Assembly: GCA_027018935.1 (NCBI GenBank)
Contig: JALUXZ010000174.1
Coordinates: forward strand, 1-47,304
DNA from: Mariprofundaceae bacterium
GTDB lineage: Bacteria > Pseudomonadota > Zetaproteobacteria > Mariprofundales > Mariprofundaceae
Direction: 5' to 3'
Length of the DNA: 47,304 bases
Shown here: positions 37,995 to 47,304 of the stretch, piece by piece
Numbering within the stretch: the first letter of the stretch is position 1
Layout: each line of letters starts with the position of its first letter
The notes under the pieces: model-generated
Databases searched by the model: none
Told to the model about the DNA's origin: nothing
Seen by the model: the letters and a program-made list of their open reading frames with translations, nothing else
Program-made: the position numbers and the translations under genes

Positions 37995-38642
37995 TTACTT
38001 AATACGAAGCTCTACACGACGGTTTTTAGCGCGTCCTGCCACTGTCGCATTATCTGCACGAGCTTGGCTTTCACCATAACCTTTCGATGTTAAGCGATCC
38101 GCACTTACACCATGAGCTACCAAATATGCCATCACACTAGCAGCACGACGATTGGATAAATCAAGGTTATAACTAGCTTTACCACGACTATCCGTATGCG
38201 CTGCAACTTCTACTTTAATCGTAGAACGCTTTTGCAATGCTTTCACAGCACGATCCAATGTTGCCGTTGATGATGCCGTTAATTCAGCACTGTTGGTTTC
38301 AAAAAACACACCTTCCAATGTAATCACTTCAGGAGCGGCTGGTTTTCCACAACCTTTCTTGGCTTTTGCATATGCTCTTTTAGCATTGCTTAATGCTCCT
38401 GATATTAAATCAGAATTCTCAGATACAGGGTTTGCACTACCTTCATCAAGCTCATGCGCAGCATGATACAAGCCAGCCACAGCTTTTGCCTGTAACGCTG
38501 GTGCACATTTTTCAGCACCTGCAGCCTTGGCTTTTTGAATCATCGCACGCACTTCATCCAATTCGCTCACTTGCGTAGATGCAATGTGTCCAGAACATGC
38601 AGTGATTGATGCACATGCAGCTAATAAAAGAATCCGTTTCAT
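37995..38642 (-). CDS. OmpA-family lipoprotein
   Basis: Lipobox ITAC; C-terminal VEVAAHTDSRGKASYNLDLSNRRAASVMAYLVAHGVSADRLTSKGYGES. Confidence 0.93.
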   Translation of the reverse strand: MKRILLLAACASITACSGHIASTQVSELDEVRAMIQKAKAAGAEKCAPALQAKAVAGLYHAAHELDEGSANPVSENSDLISGALSNAKRAYAKAKKGCGKPAAPEVITLEGVFFETNSAELTASSTATLDRAVKALQKRSTIKVEVAAHTDSRGKASYNLDLSNRRAASVMAYLVAHGVSADRLTSKGYGESQARADNATVAGRAKNRRVELRIK

Positions 38643-38899
38643 TTTGAACCCCCAGCTTGTGCAGCATGTTCTTCAGCTTTATTCATAAACGCACGAGCAA
38701 CATCAATATCATGTTGTGATTTTTCTTCCATTGCTACATCGGCAAGCTCACGTGCCAAATGTGCGTGATAACTATTATTGCCTTTCAATTGTGATGTCAA
38801 AGCATCCGCTCTTTCATCTACACTGTCTGTCCACGCCCCTGCTGAAGCTGTGCCTGCACACATCAACATGGCAACAGCCAATAAACTTATTTTTTTCAT
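38639..38899 (-). CDS. small secreted protein, possibly DUF4398-like, co-transcribed with the OmpA gene
   Basis: 86 aa, signal peptide MKKISLLAVAMLMCAGTASA; stop overlaps the start of the OmpA gene. Confidence 0.7.
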   Translation of the reverse strand: MKKISLLAVAMLMCAGTASAGAWTDSVDERADALTSQLKGNNSYHAHLARELADVAMEEKSQHDIDVARAFMNKAEEHAAQAGGSK

Positions 38900-38928
38900 A
38901 CTTTCTCCCTTATTAAATTAGCATTCCA

Positions 38929-39306
38929 CTAATGCAAAACACCTTCTTTTGCCAAGGTAAAAACAGGAATATCCGCATTAAAACGCTTCCCATCCTCACC
39001 CAACATTTGATAACTTCCTTGCATACAACCCAAAGGAGTCTCCAAAACACAAAAACTACTATATGCATGTTCAGCACCAGGTTTAATCATCGGCTGCTCA
39101 CCGATTACCCCATCACCCTGCACCTCTTCTTCCTTGGCATTGGCATCGGTAATCAACCAATGTCGCTGCATCAACCTCGCACTTTTACTGCCAATATTAC
39201 GAATGGTAATATGATAAGCAAACACAAACTGTGAGGATTCAGGCGCTGAATGCTCGCCCATATATTCAGGCAATACCGTCACTTCAAATTGATACGGCAC
39301 TGTCAT
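38929..39306 (-). CDS. apaG: ApaG family protein
   Basis: [51 protein letters not shown]; start at Met14 of the listed ORF. Confidence 0.93.
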   Translation of the reverse strand: MTVPYQFEVTVLPEYMGEHSAPESSQFVFAYHITIRNIGSKSARLMQRHWLITDANAKEEEVQGDGVIGEQPMIKPGAEHAYSSFCVLETPLGCMQGSYQMLGEDGKRFNADIPVFTLAKEGVLH

Positions 39307-40487
39307 GCAGTCACTTCCAGTTTCAAAAAACGACGTTTCCCACACTTAATAAGGTACGAACCTAACCCAAGAGAAAAATCTTTATCTGTGACTTTTGTCC
39401 CATCCACCGACACAGCCCCTTGCTTCACCAAACGCATGCCTTCACCGTTGGACTGGGTAAGTCCTGCTTGGCTCAAGGCTTTTACCAGCCACAAACTGCC
39501 ATCTTCAGCAGCAATCGTTGCTTCAGGAATATCATCGGGTACTTCTTTCTTGGCAAATTGTTTTTCAAAGCCATCACGTGCTGCTTTACCTGCATCTTCG
39601 CCATGAAAGCGTGCCACAATGCGTGCGGCTAATTGCTTCTTAGCTTCCATCGGGTGCATGGCTTTAATCTCATCCAAATTCACATCCGTTAGCAACTCAT
39701 AATAACGCAACATCAAATCATCAGATGCCGACATCATCTTGCCAAACTGATCGCTTGGTGCATCTTCAATCGCAATATAATTATTCAACGATTTAGACAT
39801 TTTATTCACGCCGTCCAAACCCTCCAGCAATGGCATGGTCATAATAATCTGCGGAATTTTCTTGTGCGACTCCTGCAACTGCCGACCCATCAATAAGTTA
39901 AACTTTTGATCGTTACCGCCAAGTTCAATATCAGCATCCAAGGCAACTGAATCAAAACCCTGCACCAAAGGGTATAAAAACTCATGAATGGCAATCGATT
40001 GCCCGCCCTTATAACGCTTTTCAAAATCATCACGCTCAAGCATGCGTGCTACCGTCGCTTTGCCAGCTAAGGCAATCATTTCCGCTGCACTCATCTTACC
40101 AAACCATTCTGAATTAAAGCGGACTTCTGTTTTATCCACATCCAGCACCTTAAATACCTGCTGTTTGTAAGTTTCCGCATTGGCAAGCACATCTTCTTTG
40201 GTCAATGGTGGACGTGTTTCATTTTTACCTGTCGGATCACCAATCATGCCTGTAAAATCACCAATCAAAAACACAACCTGATGCCCACATTGTTGGAATT
40301 GGCGTAATTTTTCAAGAAGTACGGTATGTCCCAAATGCAAATCAGGCGCAGTCGGATCAAAACCCGCTTTAATGCGCAAGGGTCGATTTTCTTTCTCTGC
40401 CAATTTTAATTTGGCTTCCAAGCCACCTTTGGGAAGCACTTCTAGCGTGCCACGAGATAATAATGCGAGTTGTTGTTGAATATCCAT
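39303..40487 (-). CDS. tyrS: tyrosyl-tRNA synthetase
   Basis: [67 protein letters not shown]-terminal S4-like region. Confidence 0.96.
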   Translation of the reverse strand: MDIQQQLALLSRGTLEVLPKGGLEAKLKLAEKENRPLRIKAGFDPTAPDLHLGHTVLLEKLRQFQQCGHQVVFLIGDFTGMIGDPTGKNETRPPLTKEDVLANAETYKQQVFKVLDVDKTEVRFNSEWFGKMSAAEMIALAGKATVARMLERDDFEKRYKGGQSIAIHEFLYPLVQGFDSVALDADIELGGNDQKFNLLMGRQLQESHKKIPQIIMTMPLLEGLDGVNKMSKSLNNYIAIEDAPSDQFGKMMSASDDLMLRYYELLTDVNLDEIKAMHPMEAKKQLAARIVARFHGEDAGKAARDGFEKQFAKKEVPDDIPEATIAAEDGSLWLVKALSQAGLTQSNGEGMRLVKQGAVSVDGTKVTDKDFSLGLGSYLIKCGKRRFLKLEVTA

Positions 40488-40537
40488 GCCCGAAGCTTAT
40501 CAACAAGCGGCAAATGATAGAAGCAATAAGAAAAACC

Positions 40538-41170
40538 TTAGCTCTTTCTAAGCCCCTCTAAATATAAGGATAAATGCTCACCACAAGCTTGCAGCATTTC
40601 CAAACAGCGCGCCAAACTTTGCGTCTGTTTGCCCATACTTATCGCCCCTTCAATCGACGCAATCAGAAACATCGCAGTATTCTCTGCATCGACATCCAAG
40701 CAAACCTCGCCTTGCGATTGCCCATCTAATAAAACCCCTGCAATACCCGACTGCCAGCGATTAAATATGCGATTACAACGGTTGCGCATGCCTTCATCCA
40801 ACGGTGACATTTCCTGTGCAAAATGATTCAACGGGCAGCCTAACAAAAGTCCATTGCGCCCCAATTGATCAGTCATACGCTTTACGGAATTTCGTAGCAT
40901 CATTTGCAGTGCGACAATCGGATCATCACGCGAATCAAGTGGAACCAGCCATATTTCAACAATCATCGGCTCCACGATCTCATCTAAAACGGCATATGCT
41001 AGGGCTAATTTACTGGGGTAGTGATGAAACAATGCCCCCTTTGTCATGCCTGTACGCGCCAGAATTTGTGAAATACTTGCACCCTGAAAGCCATGCTTAT
41101 GCATTTCTTCAAAGGCAGCCTCTAACAAGGCTTGCTTGGTTGCTTTCGGATCGCGCTTACGCTTTTTCAT
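40538..41170 (-). CDS. TetR/AcrR family transcriptional regulator
   Basis: LLEAAFEEMHKHGFQGASISQILARTGMTKGALFHHYPSKLALAYAV. Confidence 0.92.
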   Translation of the reverse strand: MKKRKRDPKATKQALLEAAFEEMHKHGFQGASISQILARTGMTKGALFHHYPSKLALAYAVLDEIVEPMIVEIWLVPLDSRDDPIVALQMMLRNSVKRMTDQLGRNGLLLGCPLNHFAQEMSPLDEGMRNRCNRIFNRWQSGIAGVLLDGQSQGEVCLDVDAENTAMFLIASIEGAISMGKQTQSLARCLEMLQACGEHLSLYLEGLRKS

Positions 41171-41194
41171 ACCGCTTAGTATGTAAGAGCAATG

Positions 41195-42661
41195 CTACCC
41201 GTCAAGCTCCAAGTCATCCCATATATCATCCACCCGCGCTTTAATTTCCTCAGTCATTTTAATCGGTCTGCCCCATTCACGATCTGTTTCCCCAGCCCAT
41301 TTATTGGTTGCATCAATACCGACTTTCGAGCCAAGACCTGCAATCGGTGAAGCAAAATCGAGATAGTCAATGGGTGTATTTTCAGCCATCGTAAAATCAC
41401 GCACTGGATCACAACGTGTCGAAATTGCCCAAATTACTTCTTTCCAATCACGACAATCGACATCGGCATCGACTACGATAATGAATTTTGTGTACATGAA
41501 CTGTCTTAAATACGACCAAATACCAAACATCACGCGTTTAGCATGACCCGCATAACCTTTGTTTATCGACACCACAGCCACACGATATGAACAGCCTTCC
41601 ATCGGTAAATAAAAATCAACAATTTCAGGGAATTGCTTCTTCAAAATCGGTACAAACACTTCATTGAATGCCAGCCCCAAAATGGCAGGTTCATCAGGCG
41701 GTTTACCAGTATGTGTAGAGTGGTACATGGCATCTTCACGCATGGTGATTTTATCCACCGTGAATACAGGGAACATCTCCGTTTCATTGTAATAACCTGT
41801 ATGATCACCATAAGGCCCTTCTTCGGCATATTCATCCAAAGAAACATAACCTTCAAGTACAATTTCAGATGATGCAGGCACTTGTAAGGGAATACTCACG
41901 CAGTCCGTTAGTACTGTTTTTTTACCGCGCAATAAACCAGCAAATTGATATTCGGACAGGGTATCTGGAATCGGGGTTACTGCTGCAAGAATCGTTGCCG
42001 GATCTGCGCCAATCACCACAGCACATGGAAAGCGTGTTGCCCCTGATTTTTTCGCTTCTTGATGATCTTGTGCACCGCCACGATGTTTTAGCCAGCGCAT
42101 AATCAACTTGTTTTTACCAATTTTCTGCTGCCGATAAATCCCCATATTCTGACGGTCTTTATTCGGGCCTTTGGTAACCACCAAGCCCCACGTAAGCAAG
42201 GGAGCTACATCTTCTGGCCAACATGTTTGAATCGGCAATACATCCAAATCTACATCATCACCCGCGATGACAATTTGCTGACAGGCGGCTTTTTTCACAA
42301 GCTTGGGGTTCATATGCATGACTTTTTTCAAGATGGGAAATTTCGCCCAAGCATCTTTCAAACCTTTGGGGGGCTCTGGTTCTTTCAAATACGCTAGCAA
42401 CTCGCCAATTTCACGTAGCTCATTCGCAGACTCTCGTCCCATACCCAAAGCAATACGGTCAGCCGTACCAAACAAGTTGGTCAATACAGGCATATCGTAA
42501 CCTTTTACATTTTCAAACAGCAAAGCAGGACCCGCAGCTCGTAGTACCCGATCAGAGATTTCAGTAATTTCCAACTCTGTACTAATCGGGGTTGAAATTC
42601 GTTTTAATAAGCCTCGTTTTTCAAGGTCTTGCGTAAATTCACGCAAGTCTGCATAACTCAT
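41195..42661 (-). CDS. ubiD: UbiD family decarboxylase
   Basis: [22 protein letters not shown]-like [49 protein letters not shown]. Confidence 0.94.
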   Translation of the reverse strand: MSYADLREFTQDLEKRGLLKRISTPISTELEITEISDRVLRAAGPALLFENVKGYDMPVLTNLFGTADRIALGMGRESANELREIGELLAYLKEPEPPKGLKDAWAKFPILKKVMHMNPKLVKKAACQQIVIAGDDVDLDVLPIQTCWPEDVAPLLTWGLVVTKGPNKDRQNMGIYRQQKIGKNKLIMRWLKHRGGAQDHQEAKKSGATRFPCAVVIGADPATILAAVTPIPDTLSEYQFAGLLRGKKTVLTDCVSIPLQVPASSEIVLEGYVSLDEYAEEGPYGDHTGYYNETEMFPVFTVDKITMREDAMYHSTHTGKPPDEPAILGLAFNEVFVPILKKQFPEIVDFYLPMEGCSYRVAVVSINKGYAGHAKRVMFGIWSYLRQFMYTKFIIVVDADVDCRDWKEVIWAISTRCDPVRDFTMAENTPIDYLDFASPIAGLGSKVGIDATNKWAGETDREWGRPIKMTEEIKARVDDIWDDLELDG

Positions 42662-42984
42662 ACTTTATCCTCGGCAATATCAAAAATGCTGTCCAATTTT
42701 GCCAAAGAAAACACATCCCGCACAGTATCTTGCAAATCATGCAGCACAAAAGAGCCACCTGAATGACGCGACCACTGCAAACCTTCCACCAAGGTTGCAA
42801 TGCCTGATGAGTCCATAAATGGCACACCCGATAGCTGCACATGAATTTCTTTGTTTTGATCAACGAACAATGGCTTTAACGCATCCCGAAGGCGCGGTGA
42901 TGTATGTATATTCACAGTTCCTTGCACAGCAACTTGCACGACACCCACATCACTTTTCTCTACCGTTACATCAAGCTTCATCAT
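42658..42984 (-). CDS. STAS-domain anti-sigma-factor antagonist (RsbV/SpoIIAA-like)
   Basis: VHVQLSG-type [27 protein letters not shown] with the conserved phosphorylatable Ser. Confidence 0.9.
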   Translation of the reverse strand: MMKLDVTVEKSDVGVVQVAVQGTVNIHTSPRLRDALKPLFVDQNKEIHVQLSGVPFMDSSGIATLVEGLQWSRHSGGSFVLHDLQDTVRDVFSLAKLDSIFDIAEDKV

Positions 42985-43468
42985 CCTCTCCCTTCAAATC
43001 TTGCTTACATATATAAATAAGCGTCCACTGATTCCCATCAGCCAACGCAACATGTTCCACCACATCCATAATCGAGTGAATCAACTGAACACCCAATCCG
43101 CCAGGGCTAATATTGGCAGCACTACATTCTTCATCATGCCCACAAGCCCAACCAGTAATATCCGCAACTGGGGCATAATCACGAAACATAAAATGCAATT
43201 CCTGCATGCAATCATCATTGACATGTATTTTACTTTCAAACTGCACTCTGCCTGGTGTGTCGCCATAACCATGATCAATAATATTAGCAAACAGCTCATC
43301 CACAGCCAGTGCCACACGGTTGGTTTCCATATCCGTCAGACCTGCACGCAAAGCAATAACCTCCACCATAGAATGCAGTACATGTACACAATCACGCTGA
43401 CAAACAAGTTCAAATTTCAGTTTTCCAATTTGGCTTTTATCCAAATCTCGCATTTCAAAATCAGGCAT
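42971..43468 (-). CDS. anti-sigma regulatory factor-like ATP-binding protein (HATPase_c_2, RsbW-like)
   Basis: VALAVDELFANIIDHGYGDTPG N-box; SPGGLGVQLIHSIMDVVEH G-box. Confidence 0.9.
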   Translation of the reverse strand: MPDFEMRDLDKSQIGKLKFELVCQRDCVHVLHSMVEVIALRAGLTDMETNRVALAVDELFANIIDHGYGDTPGRVQFESKIHVNDDCMQELHFMFRDYAPVADITGWACGHDEECSAANISPGGLGVQLIHSIMDVVEHVALADGNQWTLIYICKQDLKGEDDEA

Positions 43469-44301
43469 TATTTGGCCATTTCTTTTAAAATATTTTGAGC
43501 TTTCAATTCACCCACTTTATCTTGCAAAATAAGGTAAATATCTCTAGCTCGCTCCGCATAATCAAGTCGCTCTTGCTCAGAGACTTCACCCTTCAAGCCA
43601 GCCAACAACAATGAAGCATTTGCCGACAACCTTGGCGCGCCTACCCGCTCACAAAGCTTCAGCACTTTTAATGCCTGTACTTTTGCAGTCTTTTGATCAC
43701 CCTTTTCTCTAGCCAATAAGCTTAAACCCATCAAAGCTTTAGCCTGTAGCGACAGTCCAGAACGGTTGTTCCCTGCTGCTAAAATAGCCTGCATGTAGGC
43801 TTGTTCTGACTGCAATGTTTGGTGTTGTAAATACGCCAACTTAGCTGACATCAAATATATATCGGCAGGCAAATTAGAAGCCAAGCCCTGCATGTTTAGC
43901 ACAACTTTTCCTTGCGCAATACGCAGCAATGCCAACTGCAATTCCGCCCGTTTTTCAAGGGCTAAAAAACCATGATGTTGCGCCAATAACAAGACCTTCT
44001 GCAAAGCCTGCTCTGCCTTACCATCTTGCCCCTCAGCTTTGTAAGCCATGGCTAAATTATACCATGCCGCAGTGATCTTTGCTGGAGCATTGGCTAGCTT
44101 GGAGAGCTGTAATGCACGCTCAAAAGCATGCACTGCCGATGCCCAGCGCTCTTGATGCATCGCCTCCACACCAGCATGCGTAAAATCTTTCATATGTTGC
44201 ACATAAATATTTTCAACAATAGGCACACTTGTTTTATGCTCACCACCACATGCCGATAACAACACACTTAGCGACATCAGTAACAGTAAAATACGTATCA
44301 T
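43468..44301 (-). CDS. TPR-repeat lipoprotein
   Basis: Lipobox LLSACGG; TPR-like AWYNLAMAYKAEGQDGKAEQALQKVLLLAQ. Confidence 0.85.
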   Translation of the reverse strand: MIRILLLLMSLSVLLSACGGEHKTSVPIVENIYVQHMKDFTHAGVEAMHQERWASAVHAFERALQLSKLANAPAKITAAWYNLAMAYKAEGQDGKAEQALQKVLLLAQHHGFLALEKRAELQLALLRIAQGKVVLNMQGLASNLPADIYLMSAKLAYLQHQTLQSEQAYMQAILAAGNNRSGLSLQAKALMGLSLLAREKGDQKTAKVQALKVLKLCERVGAPRLSANASLLLAGLKGEVSEQERLDYAERARDIYLILQDKVGELKAQNILKEMAK

Positions 44302-45311
44302 GGTTTCATATCCAGCACTGGTGGAGCCATTTCAAAACTATCTTGCGGCTGTTTTTCAGGCGCACCTCCACCCAACAGCCATGAATCTTGCATATTTCTC
44401 AGCAATACCTGCATTTCTTTCAATGTTGCACGCGAATCGCGTGCCAAGCCTGGTAATTCAGGAGTCATCTCAGACAAATCTGAAGCAACAAGCTTTAGTG
44501 ACGATGAAAGTTCATCAACATGCACCAGCAGCTCATTGGTTCTTTGTATAGTTTCAGGGGCATGCTCACCAAGGCTTTTGGATAACGGCTTAATATTTTC
44601 CAGAATCTCCGTGGTGGCAGAGAGTGAATCTGCCAATCGCAAAGCAACTTTTTGTTCATCCAAATCTTCCGCCACATTCCCCAACTGCGCCAAAGCTTGG
44701 GTAAACGTCTGTACAGCCAATTGCAGACTTTTTCCATCAACTGAGCTGGTTATCTCACGTAATGATGCCATACCCACCCGTAAATCACTATCTGGATTAT
44801 TCATCCATACCGATAACGATGCCAACTCTCGCAACAAAATATTAGCATTGCCTACTGCAGGCTTTAGCTCTGTTAGCAAGTCTTCCAATGAAGCCTTGGT
44901 TTCATAATTTAAGACCTCACCACTCTCAAGCATCGGCTTGCTAATATCACCACGGGTTAACTCAACAACTTGCTCACCCAACAGCCCTTCTTTAATGAAT
45001 TGGATCACAGCACCTTGATGAATCATATGATGGTAACGTTCAAGCAAACGCAATGAAATACGCACTTGCCCTTCATGTTGCAATTCAATTTGATCAATAT
45101 GACCAATCGCAAAACCTTGAAATTTCACTGACTGTCCTTCATAAAAAGAGCTTGCAGAAGGAGGCTCTACAAACAAATAAAACTTTTTAGAAAACACATT
45201 ACTACGCACACTCACAATCAGCACAACCAAAATTAGCGCGCCAATACCCAGCATCACAAACCAACCAACTTGGCGTTTTATATCCGATACAAAACTTGTA
45301 GAATCTACCAT
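44298..45311 (-). CDS. MlaD/MCE-domain protein
   Basis: N-terminal TM then FYEGQSVKFQGFAIGHIDQIELQHEGQVRISLRLLERYHHMIHQGAVIQFIKEGLLGEQVVELTRG MCE domain; C-terminal coiled region. Confidence 0.93.
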   Translation of the reverse strand: MVDSTSFVSDIKRQVGWFVMLGIGALILVVLIVSVRSNVFSKKFYLFVEPPSASSFYEGQSVKFQGFAIGHIDQIELQHEGQVRISLRLLERYHHMIHQGAVIQFIKEGLLGEQVVELTRGDISKPMLESGEVLNYETKASLEDLLTELKPAVGNANILLRELASLSVWMNNPDSDLRVGMASLREITSSVDGKSLQLAVQTFTQALAQLGNVAEDLDEQKVALRLADSLSATTEILENIKPLSKSLGEHAPETIQRTNELLVHVDELSSSLKLVASDLSEMTPELPGLARDSRATLKEMQVLLRNMQDSWLLGGGAPEKQPQDSFEMAPPVLDMKP

Positions 45312-45997
45312 ATACCACTCACATCAGGCACATTATCGCATTCAATCTCATATGTCTGTGAAAATTCCAAGCCAGAGCCTTCATGTATGGATGATGTCAG
45401 ATATAATACCCCTGCCCCTAACTGCAACATTGCCTCTTGGGCTTTATCACGGAATATTTGCAAACGCTCAGGCGGCATGCCTACATGAACTTCCTGCGCC
45501 ACAATCACATCAGGTCGTTTGAGTAAGCAATGCCCCAAACTAACCAAAGCATGCGTATAAACCGAGCGCTCACCCGCTTGCTCATAAAGCAATGAGCTCA
45601 AACCAAGAAATTCAGCAACCGCTTCTACTTCACTTTCGGCTCTCTTTAAGCATGATGTGTCTTCAGCATACAAAAAAGGCAACAATAAATTTTCGCGCAT
45701 ACTTAAATTTGCCAATAGCCCACGCCGTCGAATCATACTAGCAACACGGGCACAATAAGCAGGTTTACCAGCCACCACACGCTTTTTGCCATAATTCAAC
45801 CACACGTATGGATCATCACCCTCACCCAATACAAATTGAGGAAAGAAACGATCCAAAAACATATATTGCATATTACAGTTCATCACAAAACGAACATGCT
45901 TACCACGACAGATATAATCTTCAGGCAGCTTCCTACCAGCCACCTCCATCGCACGCCAATGCAGCTCATCACTCACAGGTTCCATATTAGCACCCAA
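45305..45997 (-). CDS. degenerate MlaF-like ABC transporter ATPase homologue lacking canonical nucleotide-binding motifs
   Basis: Positioned between MlaE and MlaD genes; ASMIRRRGLLANLSMRENLLLPFLYAE aligns with the MlaF Q-loop region, KRPDVIVAQEV with Walker B (PDLIMFDEP); no GxxxxGK(S/T), no LSGG. Confidence 0.75.
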   Translation of the reverse strand: MGANMEPVSDELHWRAMEVAGRKLPEDYICRGKHVRFVMNCNMQYMFLDRFFPQFVLGEGDDPYVWLNYGKKRVVAGKPAYCARVASMIRRRGLLANLSMRENLLLPFLYAEDTSCLKRAESEVEAVAEFLGLSSLLYEQAGERSVYTHALVSLGHCLLKRPDVIVAQEVHVGMPPERLQIFRDKAQEAMLQLGAGVLYLTSSIHEGSGLEFSQTYEIECDNVPDVSGIW

Positions 45998-46791
45998 ACC
46001 ACATCCAAGAATAACATTAATAACAACGCTCCCAAAACGCCATACGTCGCACGCACAGGAATTTGATTTGGATCATTTCCGACCCTGCTGCCCTGATCCA
46101 AAAGCATCATACATGACAACATCGGGTAAAACATACCCTTTACCATCATCCCAATAAGCCCATTGAGATCCATACCACGCTGCACTTCAAATAAAAACTG
46201 ACTAAAATTCAACGTATATGTCCATGATACAACCAGACCACCGACCCATACAGACACAACGACAAACACAAAGGTTAACACCAAACCACATAAAGAAAAT
46301 GCTAGAATTCGCGGCAAATATAAATATTCATAAGGAGAAACACCAAGGCTGTGCAACAAAGCATCCTCACCGCGCGACTGCATGTGCCCAACTTCCGTCA
46401 CCACTGCAACACCCGAGCGTGCCAATAAAAAAATCGCCACTAAAAATGGTGCCAATTCTTGCACAAGAATTCCATTCATCAAACTACCAATCAATGATAA
46501 GTCTTGAATCCTACGCGCAAAGTCCACAATATTATAAACAGCAAGAACCCCTGTTCCTAAGGCTATCGCAATCACCCAAGGCAGACTTTGAACACCTGTA
46601 AAATAAACTTGGCGCACCACCACATTCATCACTGCTGGTCTAGAGATCCAGCGCATACGAAGGAAAACTTGCAATATTGACCCAAAAAGGCGAAAAAATC
46701 GTTTCATACCCTGCAAAGCTTGCAACGAAAAGATGCCTACTCTGTCTGCGCGTCTATGCCATTGGTCGATATGTGTTTGTAACATGCCCAT
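45973..46791 (-). CDS. MlaE-family ABC permease
   Basis: VYFTGVQSLPWVIAIALGTGVLAVYNIVDFA, ELAPFLVAIFLLARSGVAVVTEVGHMQSRGEDALLHSLGVSPYEYLYLPR; start codon uncertain (ORF extends to 46839). Confidence 0.92.
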   Translation of the reverse strand: MGMLQTHIDQWHRRADRVGIFSLQALQGMKRFFRLFGSILQVFLRMRWISRPAVMNVVVRQVYFTGVQSLPWVIAIALGTGVLAVYNIVDFARRIQDLSLIGSLMNGILVQELAPFLVAIFLLARSGVAVVTEVGHMQSRGEDALLHSLGVSPYEYLYLPRILAFSLCGLVLTFVFVVVSVWVGGLVVSWTYTLNFSQFLFEVQRGMDLNGLIGMMVKGMFYPMLSCMMLLDQGSRVGNDPNQIPVRATYGVLGALLLMLFLDVVWVLIWNL

Positions 46792-46853
46792 AGTCCATTT
46801 ATAAGCCTTTATAAAAGAAACACAAGCGATGCAGATCACAGCATTGTATTTAT

Positions 46854-47028
46854 GTAACTATTCAGCATAGTTATAAATTGGTTCGTATCTGTTCAGATTG
46901 CCGCTGATTTGTTCGAGACCACCAACAGCAGGCGCTTTTAGGCGAGGCAGAAAAGCGCAACTTACTGCTGTAAGTGAGCATTTTCTAACGCAGGTGTCGG
47001 GCGAATCGGTGGTAAGCTGAATAGTTAC
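46854..47028. mobile_element. 175-bp MITE-like element, TIR GTAACTATTCAGC ... GCTGAATAGTTAC
   Basis: Terminal inverted repeats and core GCGCAACTTACTGCTGTAAGTGAGC; homologous to 37678-37829. Confidence 0.85.
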
Positions 47029-47040
47029 GTATTTATTTAC

Positions 47041-47155
47041 TATAGGGCACCTCGAAAAACCTCGCACAAGTTAAACGACGTTGATTTTCGCTCATAGCAA
47101 GGCGCAATAAAATGAGTAATAGCATCGCTATTATCCATTTTGTTCAACGCCGCTA
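47041..47155. repeat. small palindromic element with core AATGAGTAATAGCATCGCTATTATCCATTTT
   Basis: Core palindrome flanked by AGCAAGGCG ... CAACGCCGCT as in the other MITE-like elements; boundaries approximate. Confidence 0.6.
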
Positions 47156-47304
47156 GGGAGGTGCTGATTAACTCTGAATGCGTGGATATGCGATTCAAAA
47201 TTGCCAACACCAAGACGGCAAGCGCAAGTAATAGCAACGCTATTGCTAAGTTTGCCAACGCAGGTGTTGGTGATTTTGGACGCATAGGCACCATTCATTG
47301 AGTT
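47156..47304. mobile_element. second copy (inverted) of the 8430-8592 MITE-like element, cut by the window end
   Basis: Starts GGGAGGTGCTGATTAACTC; reverse complement closely matches the 8430-8592 element. Confidence 0.85.

Noticed and set aside
43001-43498. 165-aa plus-strand ORF opposite the HATPase gene
   Set aside because: Antisense to a confidently assigned anti-sigma-like kinase gene; composition not protein-like
46858-47294. ORFs 46858-47067 and 47040-47294 as genes
   Set aside because: They lie wholly inside MITE-like repeats and have no protein-like features

Overview
The window looks like a chromosomal segment of a moderate-GC proteobacterium. The gene set and style resemble Zetaproteobacteria, but that assignment is weak. 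No rRNA, tRNA or CRISPR array was recognised by eye. Main blocks, left to right: (i) a minus-strand cluster of secreted or membrane hypothetical proteins, including a protein with two CxxCH haem motifs and an IPT/TIG-like protein, next to a NarX/UhpB-type histidine kinase and a NarL/LuxR-type response regulator; (ii) an IS3-family orfA remnant split by a ~163-bp MITE-like element; (iii) a pyrimidine/housekeeping cluster (pyrK, pyrC, pyrB, ruvX, prmA) interrupted between pyrB and pyrC by an HpaII-type restriction-modification pair and a Fic protein; (iv) htpX, a D-lactate-dehydrogenase-like gene, ppsA, a polyferredoxin-type membrane protein, ilvE, a class III nucleotidyl cyclase, a PP2C/Ser-Thr-kinase fusion and a formate/nitrite transporter; (v) yegQ-like U32, a Ste24-like M48 protease, small membrane paralogues among 88-bp repeats, and ygiQ; (vi) OmpA lipoprotein, apaG, tyrS, tetR, ubiD, then an MCE/Mla-type operon with a partner-switch pair (STAS + HATPase). 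The most interesting signals are: an MlaF-like ABC subunit that appears to have lost every nucleotide-binding motif inside an otherwise intact MCE operon; two near-identical palindromes matching the NarL 7-2-7 architecture beside a NarL-type two-component system; several families of small palindromic MITE-like elements, some sharing a foldable core; a direct repeat of the ilvE 3' end flanking a 1.6-kb segment; and a marked scarcity of CCGG alongside the HpaII-type system.
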